Assembly (NCBI GenBank): GCA_021731165.1
Contig: JAKFXY010000031.1
Coordinates: forward strand, 1 to 36,882
Length of the DNA: 36,882 nt
Source of the DNA: Acidobacteriota bacterium
Lineage (GTDB): Bacteria; Acidobacteriota; Vicinamibacteria; Vicinamibacterales; UBA2999
Direction: 5' to 3'
Within the stretch, counting starts at the first letter, position 1. The number at the start of each line of letters is the position of its first letter. The notes beneath the pieces are model-generated. The model did not search any database. It worked only from the letters and a program-made list of their open reading frames with translations, and was not told where the DNA came from. Below are positions 7,701 through 15,599 of the stretch, one piece after another. The position numbers were made by a program, and so were the translations under genes.

Positions 7701-10013
7701 ATGCGGATACTCGACCGGTACATCATCCGTGAAGTCCTGACGCCTTTCGTCATCGCTCTCCTCGTCTTCACGTTTATCTTAGTCATTCCGTTCCTCATTG
7801 AGTACGCGGAGACATTCATCGCGAAGGGCGTCCCGGTCGCGGTCGTGCTTCGCATCATGGGGACCCTGCTTCCGCAGGCGCTGGCGCTCTCGATCCCGAC
7901 TTCCCTGCTCGTCGGCCTCCTCGTGGCGTTTGGTCGGTTGTCGTCGGACCGCGAGTTCGTTGCGATGCAGGCATGCGGCATCGGTCTGACACGTCTGCTG
8001 CGCCCGGTCACGTTTCTCACCGTCCTCGCGTGGGCTGCCACTTCCTACGTCATGATCGTGGCCCTGCCGAACGCGAACCAGACCTTCAATGAGATCCGCT
8101 TCGGTATCATCTCGGCGCGCGCCGAGGGCGAAGTCAAACCACGCTTCTTCTTCCAGGACTTCCCTGATCTCGTCCTCTACGTCCGCGAGGTGCCGAGTGC
8201 CGGTGGATGGAATGGCGTGTTCATGGCGGACAACCGGACGGGGCAAACGCCGGCGGTCTATCTCGCACGCCATGGTCGGGTGCTCCTCAATTCCGAGAAA
8301 CGAACCGTCGAGATGCTCCTCGAGGACGGGTCACGGCACACGGCCGATCCAAGCGGCACGTATGAGGTCATCCAGTTCAACCGCCTCGTGCTGAGCGTCA
8401 ACCCGGAAGCGGTCTTCCCGCGCAAGGGGCCGCAAAAGGGAGACAACGAGATGACCATCGCCGAGCTGCAGGCCCGCGGAGCGGAGCTCGAGGCCCGCGG
8501 TGAGTCGGCACACAATCAGCGCATGGCCATCCATCGGAAGTTCTCGATCCCGGTGGCCTGCCTCGTCTTCGGACTCATCGGCCTCGCGCTTGGGGCCACC
8601 AACCGGCGCGACGGCAAGATGGGAAGTTTCGTCTTCGGCCTGGGCGTCATCTTTCTCTACTACGTGCCGCTCTTTCTCGGCCCGGCGCTGGCCAAGGGAC
8701 GTCTGCTCACTCCGTGGCTCGCCGTCTGGTTGCCAAACATTCTCATTGGCGCACTTGGGACCGTGATGCTGGCCCGTCGCGCCAGAAGCGCCGACCAGCC
8801 GCTGATGGCGTCCCTCCCCGCACTGTGGCAGCGGCTGATGCGAATCGGACAGGCCGAGAAGAACGCGAACCACGCCACCGCTCGCGTCCCGTCCAGCGAA
8901 CCCCGCGCCCCGAGGCGAATGCGTATCCCCGGGCTCCTGGATCGCTATGTGGCTGCGACCTACGCTCGAGTCTTCATGACGGCGGCCTTCGGCCTGGTCG
9001 GTATCTTCTACGTATCGACCTTCCTGGATCTCTCGGACAAGGTATTCAAGGGACAGGCGAGCTGGCAGATGCTTGGCGCGTTCTTCTGGTACATCTCGCC
9101 GCAGTACGTCTACTACGTCCTGCCGATGGCCGTGCTGCTGGCAAGCCTCGTCACCATCGGCCTGCTTACCAAGAACAGCGAGCTGGTCGTGATGAAGGCG
9201 TGCGGCATCAGCCTCTACCGTGTGGCCGTGCCGATGCTGGTTGGCGCGGTGATCGCGGGAAGCGTGCTGTTCGTCCTGGACCAGACCATCCTGGGCGCGG
9301 CCAACCGAAAGGCGGAAACCCTCCGCCGCACCATGCGCGGTCTGCCGGCCGACTTGCCGGACGCGCTGAACCGCCAGTGGATTGTCGGCAGCGGCGAGAC
9401 CATCTATCGCTTCGACTACTACGACCCGGGCACACGGCAGCTCCTACGATTGACCACGTTTCAATTCAGTGACGGCATGCAATCGCTGACCGCCCGGACG
9501 TTCGCGGAGCGGGCCACCTACGATGGTCGCGACACCACATGGCGCGCCGAGCAAGGCTGGCGACGTGAGTTCGACGCAAGCGGCAACACCCGCGCCTTCG
9601 AATCCTTCGAACAAGCACCTCTGGCCATCGAGCCGGCTTCTTACTTCGGCACACAGCAGCCCGACCCGCGGTTCATGAGCTACTCAGCGCTGCGCCGCTA
9701 CATCGTGAACCTGGAAGCCAGCGGATTCGACGTCGGTGAACAGCAAGTGGCGCTCGAGCGGAAGCTTGCGTTCCCTTTCGTAACACTCATCATGACCCTC
9801 ATTGCCGTGCCTTTTGCCGTGACGACGGGACGCAGCGGCGCGATGTTCGGCATCGGCGTGGGAATCGTGCTGGCGATTTCCTACTGGACCGCGATTAGCG
9901 TCTTCGCGGCTCTGGGATCGGGCGGAGCCATAGCACCGCTCGTGGCGGCCTGGGCTCCGAATATGCTCTTCGGCGCGGGGGCCGCTTACTTGCTGCTCAC
10001 GGTAAAGACCTGA
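7701..10013 (+). CDS. Fused LptF-LptG lipopolysaccharide transport permease
   Basis: Inner-membrane permease of the LptB2FG ABC transporter that extracts LPS for transport to the outer membrane. The 770 residues contain two complete YjgP/YjgQ units. The LptF-like one is about residues 1-375, starting MRILDRYIIREVLTPF with FGRLSSDREFVAMQACGI. The LptG-like one is about 407-770, starting MRIPGLLDRYVAATYARVF with LTKNSELVVMKACGIS. Each has the expected paired N- and C-terminal transmembrane helices around a periplasmic beta-jellyroll. A Pro/Arg/Ala linker (about 385-406) joins them. In most bacteria these are two genes. An in-frame ATG at 8919 with GAGG upstream could allow a separate LptG. It starts 15 bases from the divergent GH57 start. 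The partner ATPase LptB is not in the window. Confidence 0.92.
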   Translation: MRILDRYIIREVLTPFVIALLVFTFILVIPFLIEYAETFIAKGVPVAVVLRIMGTLLPQALALSIPTSLLVGLLVAFGRLSSDREFVAMQACGIGLTRLLRPVTFLTVLAWAATSYVMIVALPNANQTFNEIRFGIISARAEGEVKPRFFFQDFPDLVLYVREVPSAGGWNGVFMADNRTGQTPAVYLARHGRVLLNSEKRTVEMLLEDGSRHTADPSGTYEVIQFNRLVLSVNPEAVFPRKGPQKGDNEMTIAELQARGAELEARGESAHNQRMAIHRKFSIPVACLVFGLIGLALGATNRRDGKMGSFVFGLGVIFLYYVPLFLGPALAKGRLLTPWLAVWLPNILIGALGTVMLARRARSADQPLMASLPALWQRLMRIGQAEKNANHATARVPSSEPRAPRRMRIPGLLDRYVAATYARVFMTAAFGLVGIFYVSTFLDLSDKVFKGQASWQMLGAFFWYISPQYVYYVLPMAVLLASLVTIGLLTKNSELVVMKACGISLYRVAVPMLVGAVIAGSVLFVLDQTILGAANRKAETLRRTMRGLPADLPDALNRQWIVGSGETIYRFDYYDPGTRQLLRLTTFQFSDGMQSLTARTFAERATYDGRDTTWRAEQGWRREFDASGNTRAFESFEQAPLAIEPASYFGTQQPDPRFMSYSALRRYIVNLEASGFDVGEQQVALERKLAFPFVTLIMTLIAVPFAVTTGRSGAMFGIGVGIVLAISYWTAISVFAALGSGGAIAPLVAAWAPNMLFGAGAAYLLLTVKT

Positions 10014-10051
10014 ACACGAACGGTGAAGCAAGAACCCAGAAGCCAGGATGT

Positions 10052-11821
10052 CTATCGTGCGTACATAATCCCGTCCAGCCACACCTGGCCGCTCGTGCCA
10101 AGCGCGGTGTTCACGGCGTCTACGACGAACAGCAACGAATCCACGCCCTGCAGCACCGGTCTCGCCCGCGATGTCGAATCGCGAGGCGACATCTCGTCAA
10201 AATATACGGTGATGCTCCTGGGAGTCTCGTCCACGTACACCGACCGCTGCCAGCGCTCCCCTTCCCTTCCGCCGGGCAATCGCAACTGCACCGAGAGCCG
10301 CATCCGACGGTCGGCGCGTGCCGTGAACACCAGCCGATCGTAGTCCGCGATTCGAGGACCGGCCGGAACTACGACCGCCACGTACGGACTTAACGACGCT
10401 CGGCCGCCGAGAGCGTACCGGAACTTGAGCTGATTCCCCCCGGAGGCGGGTACGACATCGAACGCCCCTCGCGCCTCCTCGCTCCGCTCGATCGCCCCCG
10501 GCGCGATCGGGCCGTTGTCGTACAAGGCCGCGAAGACCTCCGCGGCTTTGTGTGAATCTTTCCGCACATCGGCCGATCCAGGCAAGACAGCACGCCCGAC
10601 GTAAATGGGGTTGGACAAGATCCAAGGCACGGGCGGGGTTCCCGGTGCGCCCGGCAGTCGCACTTCCACACGGTAGACAGCCGGCTCGGCCGGCTGCACT
10701 TCGACGAGCGGTGTCCCGTCACCAATTCGGAAGGCCTTGCCGTCCCGGAAGATCGTCACGAGTGCCTCCGGTGGCGCGTGGGTCTCGACTCGCAATGTCA
10801 CTGGACCATCAAGCGCAAGCGCATCCCCGGCCCCAGCGATGTTGTCTCCACTCGTGGCGGTGAACCTCATCCCGGCCGGCTCCGCGAGCGCGTTGACAAG
10901 CGAGTGGACGTGTCCGGCGCGAAGCGCGCTCAACACGACAGGCGCATCAATCGTGGCATTCCCCGTGAGCACCTGGTCGCTCAGCACGATCGAAAACGTC
11001 CGAAACATCGTCTCGTACGAAGGAATCCTGAGACGGGTCCCGCTGTCGTACGGCTCACCCAGACTCGTAAGACCAATCCGGGCGTGAGCATCCGCCGCAG
11101 CCACCGCGCTCACCCGCCGCCGCAGCGTCAAGGCATCCCAGTGCGCGAGGACCTCGTCAGGTCGGTCGAGCAGTGATGCCAGCGCCTCGCGGGCCCTGAA
11201 GGGGAACGCCAGCAACACTCGGACGAGCGGCCACGTCGTCTCGTCGCGCCACTCGCTGTCGGCGTTCAGCCATTCAATGCCGTCCAACGGCGCGTCCCAA
11301 TTCGTCCACCGGAGCTCACGCTTGGCGGAGCCCGGATGCGCGGCGAAGGCGAGACCTCCGAGTCTCGTGATGTCCTCCATCACGTCGCCGGGTTTGCCAC
11401 CAAGCGGATACGGCGCGGCGGAGAGCCCGAGTGCCACCACATGTCCTCCGGTCGTACTGACCTCCACGCCGTCGATACAGAGCACACCGTGGCGGTAGCC
11501 TGGAGCGTCCGGTACTCGCGTGCCGTCTCCGTGGTCCGTGAAGATCACGAACCGCAGTCCGGCTCGTGCCGCCGCGGCGGCGACTTCGTCTACATCGCCG
11601 GTGCCGTCGGAGCGCACCGTGTGGACGTGGAAGGCGCCACGAATCGGCGCGGGCGTGTCGGCGGGCAGCGGTGGGAGTGCGAGGGACCGTGGCGGCAGGA
11701 GCGAATACCAGGCCGCGCCCAGCCCCAGCACGACCAGCAGGCGAACGAGGCGTGAGACTAACAAGACCGGGGCCACGCGCGACAAGGCTCGCGCCGCACG
11801 CGGGTGGCGCGGCCTCGACAA
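10052..11821 (-). CDS. Membrane-anchored PHP-domain metal-dependent phosphoesterase
   Basis: 589 residues from a TTG start preceded by GGCGGGG. The N-terminus has a positively charged segment and a hydrophobic helix (RLVRLLVVLGLGAAWYSLLPP region), suggesting export or membrane anchoring. The PHP domain (about residues 60-285) shows the metal-binding motifs HVHTVRSDG, TDHGD, EVS, AAHPGS and ADAHAR, as in CehA/McbA-type proteins. A middle Ig-like segment ends in WILSNPIYVG. The last 170 residues form a beta-rich domain resembling CBM11/CIA30-like sandwiches (YDRLVFTARAD, RSVYVDETPRSITVYFDEM). The substrate is unknown; phosphoester or ester hydrolysis is inferred from the fold. It follows xerD by 9 bases, so both are probably one transcript, and converges on lptFG with a 38-base gap. 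Confidence 0.82.
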   Translation of the reverse strand: MSRPRHPRAARALSRVAPVLLVSRLVRLLVVLGLGAAWYSLLPPRSLALPPLPADTPAPIRGAFHVHTVRSDGTGDVDEVAAAAARAGLRFVIFTDHGDGTRVPDAPGYRHGVLCIDGVEVSTTGGHVVALGLSAAPYPLGGKPGDVMEDITRLGGLAFAAHPGSAKRELRWTNWDAPLDGIEWLNADSEWRDETTWPLVRVLLAFPFRAREALASLLDRPDEVLAHWDALTLRRRVSAVAAADAHARIGLTSLGEPYDSGTRLRIPSYETMFRTFSIVLSDQVLTGNATIDAPVVLSALRAGHVHSLVNALAEPAGMRFTATSGDNIAGAGDALALDGPVTLRVETHAPPEALVTIFRDGKAFRIGDGTPLVEVQPAEPAVYRVEVRLPGAPGTPPVPWILSNPIYVGRAVLPGSADVRKDSHKAAEVFAALYDNGPIAPGAIERSEEARGAFDVVPASGGNQLKFRYALGGRASLSPYVAVVVPAGPRIADYDRLVFTARADRRMRLSVQLRLPGGREGERWQRSVYVDETPRSITVYFDEMSPRDSTSRARPVLQGVDSLLFVVDAVNTALGTSGQVWLDGIMYAR

Positions 11822-11830
11822 CGTCCCCGC

Positions 11831-12712
11831 CTACGCCCTGGGGTGAAATCGGTCATAGACGGTACGCAGCCGCTGCTCGAGCACATGCGTGTAGATCTGC
11901 GTCGTCGAGAGGTCCGCGTGGCCAAGCATCATCTGGATGGCCCGGAGATCGGCCCCGCGTTCCAGCAAGTGCGTGGCAAACGAGTGCCGCAGCAGGTGCG
12001 GGCTCACGCTTGCGGGCAGCCCGGCCTTCCGTGCATACCCCTTCAAGATCTTCCAGAACCCTACGCGTGACAGCCCACGCCCACCGCCCCGCGCGTTCAC
12101 GAAGAGGCGGGTGCTCGTTCGTTTCTTGAGTAACGCCGCGCGCCCCTCCCGGAGGTAGCCGCGCACCCACCGTGCTGCCTCGTCCCCAATTGGAACGATT
12201 CGCTGCTTGTCGCCCTTGCCACTGCACGTCAGGTACGACGCCTCGAGATTGAGATCGGCCTGACGCAGACCGACCATCTCCGAGACCCTCATTCCCGTCG
12301 CGTACAGCAGCTCAATCAGTGCCCTGTCGCGGAGTCCCTGAGGAGTGGTGACGTCGGGCTGGGAGAGTAACCGGTCCACCTCCTCCACCGACAAGTAGCG
12401 CGGTAGCCTCTTCCACGCCCGTGGCGGCCTCAAGTCGTCCGCCGGACTCGCCGCCAGCCGCCCGTCCATCACGAGGAATCGGTAGAACCCGCGGTAGCAC
12501 GCCACGGCACGGGCCACCGATCGAGGCGACCGCCCCTCCGACATCAGCTCTTGCACGAATCCTTCCAGATCCTGCCGCGTAAGTACGTCGAGCCCCATGC
12601 CACGCCCCGCTGCTCTCCCGGCAAGCTGCCGGAGGTCGCGCTCGTAGCTCTCGACGGAGTTCGACGCCAGCCGCCGCTCAGCGGTGAGATGAGTCAAGTA
12701 AGCGTCGGACAT
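11831..12712 (-). CDS. xerD: Site-specific tyrosine recombinase XerD
   Basis: 293-residue tyrosine recombinase that acts with XerC at dif to resolve chromosome dimers. The N-terminal SAM-like core-binding domain covers residues 1-85. The catalytic domain has all expected residues: R142 (ATGMRVSE), K166 (SGKGDKQR), H239 and R242 (HLLRHSFATHLL), H265 (LGHADLSTTQ) and nucleophile Y274 (IYTHV). Length and motifs fit XerD rather than a phage integrase, and no phage or element genes surround it. Start ATG at 12712; a TATAAT at 12733-12738 (minus strand) sits just upstream. The dif-like site at 5413-5440 lies 6.4 kb away. XerC was not seen in the window; a single-recombinase (XerH/XerS-like) system is possible. 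Confidence 0.93.
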   Translation of the reverse strand: MSDAYLTHLTAERRLASNSVESYERDLRQLAGRAAGRGMGLDVLTRQDLEGFVQELMSEGRSPRSVARAVACYRGFYRFLVMDGRLAASPADDLRPPRAWKRLPRYLSVEEVDRLLSQPDVTTPQGLRDRALIELLYATGMRVSEMVGLRQADLNLEASYLTCSGKGDKQRIVPIGDEAARWVRGYLREGRAALLKKRTSTRLFVNARGGGRGLSRVGFWKILKGYARKAGLPASVSPHLLRHSFATHLLERGADLRAIQMMLGHADLSTTQIYTHVLEQRLRTVYDRFHPRA

Positions 12713-12738
12713 CGATGTTGGCGGAATGTAGAATTATA
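12706..12738. promoter_or_regulatory. Bidirectional promoter with overlapping -10 boxes (xerD/murQ)
   Basis: Plus strand: CGGACA (12706-12711), 17-bp spacer, TAGAAT (12729-12734), then 6 bases to the murQ ATG at 12741, so the transcript would start at or next to the start codon. Minus strand: a perfect TATAAT (12738-12733) overlaps that -10 by two bases and points at xerD, whose ATG is at 12712. The minus -35 is poor. Confidence 0.55.
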
Positions 12739-12740
12739 GA

Positions 12741-13706
12741 ATGCCCACGCGTTCGAAGTGGCAGTCTCTGCCGACCGAAGCCATCAACCCTTCCACCCTC
12801 GACATCGACAAGCTCTCCACCGACGAGTTCGTGGAGGTCATGATCAACGAGGATCGCAAGATGCTGGCCGCGGTCCACCGCGAGCGCGAGCGGATCGCCG
12901 TCGGCATCGACATGATCGCGGCGGCCCTCCGGAAGGACGGCCGCGTCGTGTTCGTCGGCGCGGGCACCAGCGGACGACTTGGCATTCTGGAGTCGGCGGA
13001 GATGCCGCCCACCTTCAGCACGGACCCAAGCCTCGTGCAGGCCATCATGGCCGGCGGCCGCGACGCGATCTTTGCCGCCAAGGAAGGCGTCGAAGACAGC
13101 TACGAGGAGGGCGCGCGCGCGATCATGCGCGTCAGCCCCGGCAAGAAGGACGTTGTCATCGGCGTCTCCGCCAGTGGCATGACCCAGTTCGTGAGAGGCG
13201 CACTGACCCGTGCCCGTCGGGCCGGCTCGCGCGTCATGTTCGTCACCTGCGATCCCGGCACCGAGCTCCAAACATTCGTGGACCTGACGATTTCCCCTGG
13301 GGTCGGTGCCGAGGTCATCGCCGGCTCCACACGTCTCAAAGCCGGCACGGCCACGAAGATCGTCCTCAACATGTTGACGACGGGTGCGATGGTCCGCATC
13401 GGCAAGACCTACGGCAACCTGATGGTGGACGTGCAGACGGGCTCGGAAAAGTTGAAGGACCGTGCTCGTCGCATCGTCAACATCGTGACCGGGCTCGAGT
13501 ACGACGAGGCGGACAAGCTGCTGAAGAAGGCCCACGGCAACGTGAAAGCGGCCATCGTCATGCAGAAGACCGGTCTCGCCTACCCCAAGGCACTCTCGCG
13601 TCTGCGCAAGGCGCACGATTCGATGCGCGAGGCGATTGGAGAGGATATCGAGCCGCGACTGCGCGGCATGCTCCAGGGGCATGCCGAGGCCAAGACGCCG
13701 CTATAG
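12741..13706 (+). CDS. murQ: N-acetylmuramic acid 6-phosphate etherase MurQ
   Basis: Cytosolic enzyme that cleaves the D-lactyl ether of MurNAc-6-phosphate to give GlcNAc-6-phosphate, in peptidoglycan recycling. The 321-residue length is slightly above usual. The SIS domain shows VGAGTSGRLG at 72-81, SAEMPPTF with the probable acid/base Glu87, KEGVEDS with Glu115, VIGVSASGMT, and GSTRLKAGTATK followed by LNMLTTGAMVRIGK and YGNLMVD. A C-terminal helical part follows (LEYDEADKLL). The start is the only reasonable ATG and sits immediately after a -10 box, so translation may be leaderless. The following gene encodes a beta-lactamase-fold hydrolase starting 44 bases later, consistent with a muropeptide-recycling pair. 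Confidence 0.95.
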   Translation: MPTRSKWQSLPTEAINPSTLDIDKLSTDEFVEVMINEDRKMLAAVHRERERIAVGIDMIAAALRKDGRVVFVGAGTSGRLGILESAEMPPTFSTDPSLVQAIMAGGRDAIFAAKEGVEDSYEEGARAIMRVSPGKKDVVIGVSASGMTQFVRGALTRARRAGSRVMFVTCDPGTELQTFVDLTISPGVGAEVIAGSTRLKAGTATKIVLNMLTTGAMVRIGKTYGNLMVDVQTGSEKLKDRARRIVNIVTGLEYDEADKLLKKAHGNVKAAIVMQKTGLAYPKALSRLRKAHDSMREAIGEDIEPRLRGMLQGHAEAKTPL

Positions 13707-13750
13707 GCCGGCCCCCGGATTGCGTCGAGACACTCGGCGTGCGAGATCTC

Positions 13751-14815
13751 ATGTTTGACACCGCCCGGACGCTACTCCACGAGGCGGTGATCGCCGGCGC
13801 ATGCCCCGCCGCGTCCATCGAGGTCGGCACCGCGAACCGCCCAATCTGGACGGAATCCGTCGGGCGCCTCACATTCGACGCACGCGCGCCGGCAACAACC
13901 AGCGACACCATCTTCGACCTCGCGTCGCTGACCAAGGTCCTCGCCACGGTCCCGCTCGTGATGCAGCAGGTGGAGCGCGGCGCGCTCGGCCTCGACGATG
14001 CGGTGGCCGGGCTCGTGCCGCAATGGACGGGGAACGCCCGCGCGGCCGTCACGATACGGGACCTGCTCGCTCACTGCAGTGGACTCCCCTCGTATCGTCC
14101 GCTGTACTTCCGTCACCGTGGGGAGTCCGAGGTCGCCGCGGCCATCTGCGGGCTGCCGCTGGAGTACGTGCCACGATCCAGGTCAATCTACAGCGACCTC
14201 GACTTCATTCTCCTCGGATGCATCCTGGGCGGCGCGAGCGTGCTGCCGGCTCGTGTGGCGACGCTGCTCGCGCAGACGGGCGTGATCGATCCGCTCCTGT
14301 TCAATCCTCCGGCGTCGTTGCACGGGCGAACGGCCCCGAGCGCCTTTGACGCCTGGAGAGGCCGACGACTGGTCGGAGAACCCGACGATCACAACGCGAG
14401 CATTGCACTCGGCGGTATCGCCGGCCACGCGGGCCTGTTCGGTACGGCGGGAGCTGTCGGCGCTTCTGCGCGGCACCTGCTGCAAGTGCTCGACGGCAGA
14501 ACCGGGGCGTTTCGGCGCTCAACCCTGGAAGAGTTCATCACGCGGCGATCCGATATCCCAGGCAGCTCGCGCGCGCTTGGCTGGGACACCATGCAGCCGA
14601 CATCGTCGTGCGGCACCCGCATGTCGCCGCGCGCTTTCGGCCACACCGGTTTTACCGGCACGTCGCTCTGGATTGATCCCGATCAGGGGATCTATGTCGT
14701 GCTCTTGACGAACCGCGTATACGCCTCGCGCAGCAACGGCGCGATCGTCGATGTACGCCGGCGAGTCCATGATGCGGTCATGGATGACGTACTGAGGTCA
14801 GGGGCGCTGTCGTAG
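13751..14815 (+). CDS. Serine hydrolase, beta-lactamase/DD-peptidase fold (AmiE-like by context)
   Basis: 354 residues from ATG 13751; an in-frame GTG at 13739 is an alternative start adding four residues. Catalytic motifs of the class C beta-lactamase/penicillin-binding fold are present: S59-L-T-K62 in DLASLTK, Y147-S-D149 (the Tyr motif), and H298-T-G300 in GHTGFTGTS. No signal peptide is visible, so it appears cytosolic. In Bacillus subtilis the murQ operon encodes AmiE, a beta-lactamase-fold amidase that strips peptides from MurNAc; adjacency to murQ here suggests a similar muropeptide amidase role. That is inference, and esterase or DD-peptidase activity is equally possible from motifs. 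It converges on the pilus operon with only two bases between stop codons. Confidence 0.85.
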   Translation: MFDTARTLLHEAVIAGACPAASIEVGTANRPIWTESVGRLTFDARAPATTSDTIFDLASLTKVLATVPLVMQQVERGALGLDDAVAGLVPQWTGNARAAVTIRDLLAHCSGLPSYRPLYFRHRGESEVAAAICGLPLEYVPRSRSIYSDLDFILLGCILGGASVLPARVATLLAQTGVIDPLLFNPPASLHGRTAPSAFDAWRGRRLVGEPDDHNASIALGGIAGHAGLFGTAGAVGASARHLLQVLDGRTGAFRRSTLEEFITRRSDIPGSSRALGWDTMQPTSSCGTRMSPRAFGHTGFTGTSLWIDPDQGIYVVLLTNRVYASRSNGAIVDVRRRVHDAVMDDVLRSGALS

Positions 14816-14817
14816 AG

Positions 14818-15591
14818 TCAGAAGCGGCCGGGCCCAGGGATGCCTGTACCGAATCCGCCTCCCGCACCACCCCCGCGCGGCTGGGCGCCTCCCTGAGAAG
14901 GGCCGTTCTGACGATTACCGGGGCCGAAGGTATCCTGGCCGCCGCGCCCTCCGCGTCCGTCGCGGCCTCCACGCCCTCGACTGCCTACTCCCGCCGCCCC
15001 GCCACTTCCACCCGTCGGGCTCTCTGAACCGGTCGGCGATCCCGCCTGGGTCGTCGCCTGCGTGGCGACGAACGTCCACTCGTTGTACTTGCCACGGCCA
15101 TTGTAGAGACGAAGGGATGTGCCCTGACTTCTGCTGACCACGCCCATGATGCCGCCACGTGCGGCGCCGAGAGATGCGGACCCGGCGGCCTGGCCCAGCG
15201 GAGCCTGAGCCATGGCGCCGCCGCCGCGCCCCTGTTGTCCGGCCGTCTGATTCTGCGCCACCTGGCCGGCCGCCCCGCCCGATTGGCCGGCGTACAGCAA
15301 TTCGAATTCACCGTCCCTGGACATCGGATCCTTGTACCTCTTGCGGAGGAACCGCTGATCCACGAGCAGGTCGACAGACGGCGGAAAGGCATTGGCGAAC
15401 TTGCGCTGGTAGAGCGCGATGGCGCGGGCGTACTGTTCGCCCCGAAACACCAGCTCGGCTTCGCGCTCACGCTGTGAGGCGGTCCGCCAGCTCGGCAGCG
15501 CCACGCTGAGTGCCACGGCCATGATGCCCAGGCCGACGAGCAGCGCGGCCATCGCCATCCCATCGTCGCTGCCAATGCCTTCGCGTGGCAC
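14818..15591 (-). CDS. Pseudopilin-like protein with Gly/Arg-rich C-terminal tail
   Basis: 257 residues from a GTG start; last gene of the pilus-like operon. A short leader, a Gly then MAMAALLVGLGIMAVALSVA resembles a class III signal/pilin helix, though the residue after the cleavage Gly is Met rather than Phe and Glu+5 is not in the usual place. A pseudopilin-like alpha/beta part follows (SQREREAELVFRGEQYARAI, FPPSVDLLVDQRFLRKRYKDPM). After a Gln/Gly/Ala-rich region there is a 60-residue Gly/Arg/Pro tail with repeated RGRGG and GRGG units. It probably enters the pseudopilus or anchors at the inner membrane. The tail could contact nucleic acid or polysaccharide; this is inference. The upstream gene ends 8 bases before its start. 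Confidence 0.7.
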   Translation of the reverse strand: MPREGIGSDDGMAMAALLVGLGIMAVALSVALPSWRTASQREREAELVFRGEQYARAIALYQRKFANAFPPSVDLLVDQRFLRKRYKDPMSRDGEFELLYAGQSGGAAGQVAQNQTAGQQGRGGGAMAQAPLGQAAGSASLGAARGGIMGVVSRSQGTSLRLYNGRGKYNEWTFVATQATTQAGSPTGSESPTGGSGGAAGVGSRGRGGRDGRGGRGGQDTFGPGNRQNGPSQGGAQPRGGGAGGGFGTGIPGPGRF

Positions 15592-15599
15592 GGTGCGTC

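Noticed and set aside
11831-12712. Reading the tyrosine recombinase as a phage or integrative-element integrase
   Set aside because: Length, N-terminal domain and neighbours fit XerD; no tRNA target, excisionase or phage genes are nearby.
12758-13738. Long N-terminal extension of the serine hydrolase frame
   Set aside because: It overlaps murQ in another frame and reads as Arg/His-rich nonsense; the hydrolase homology starts at about 13751.
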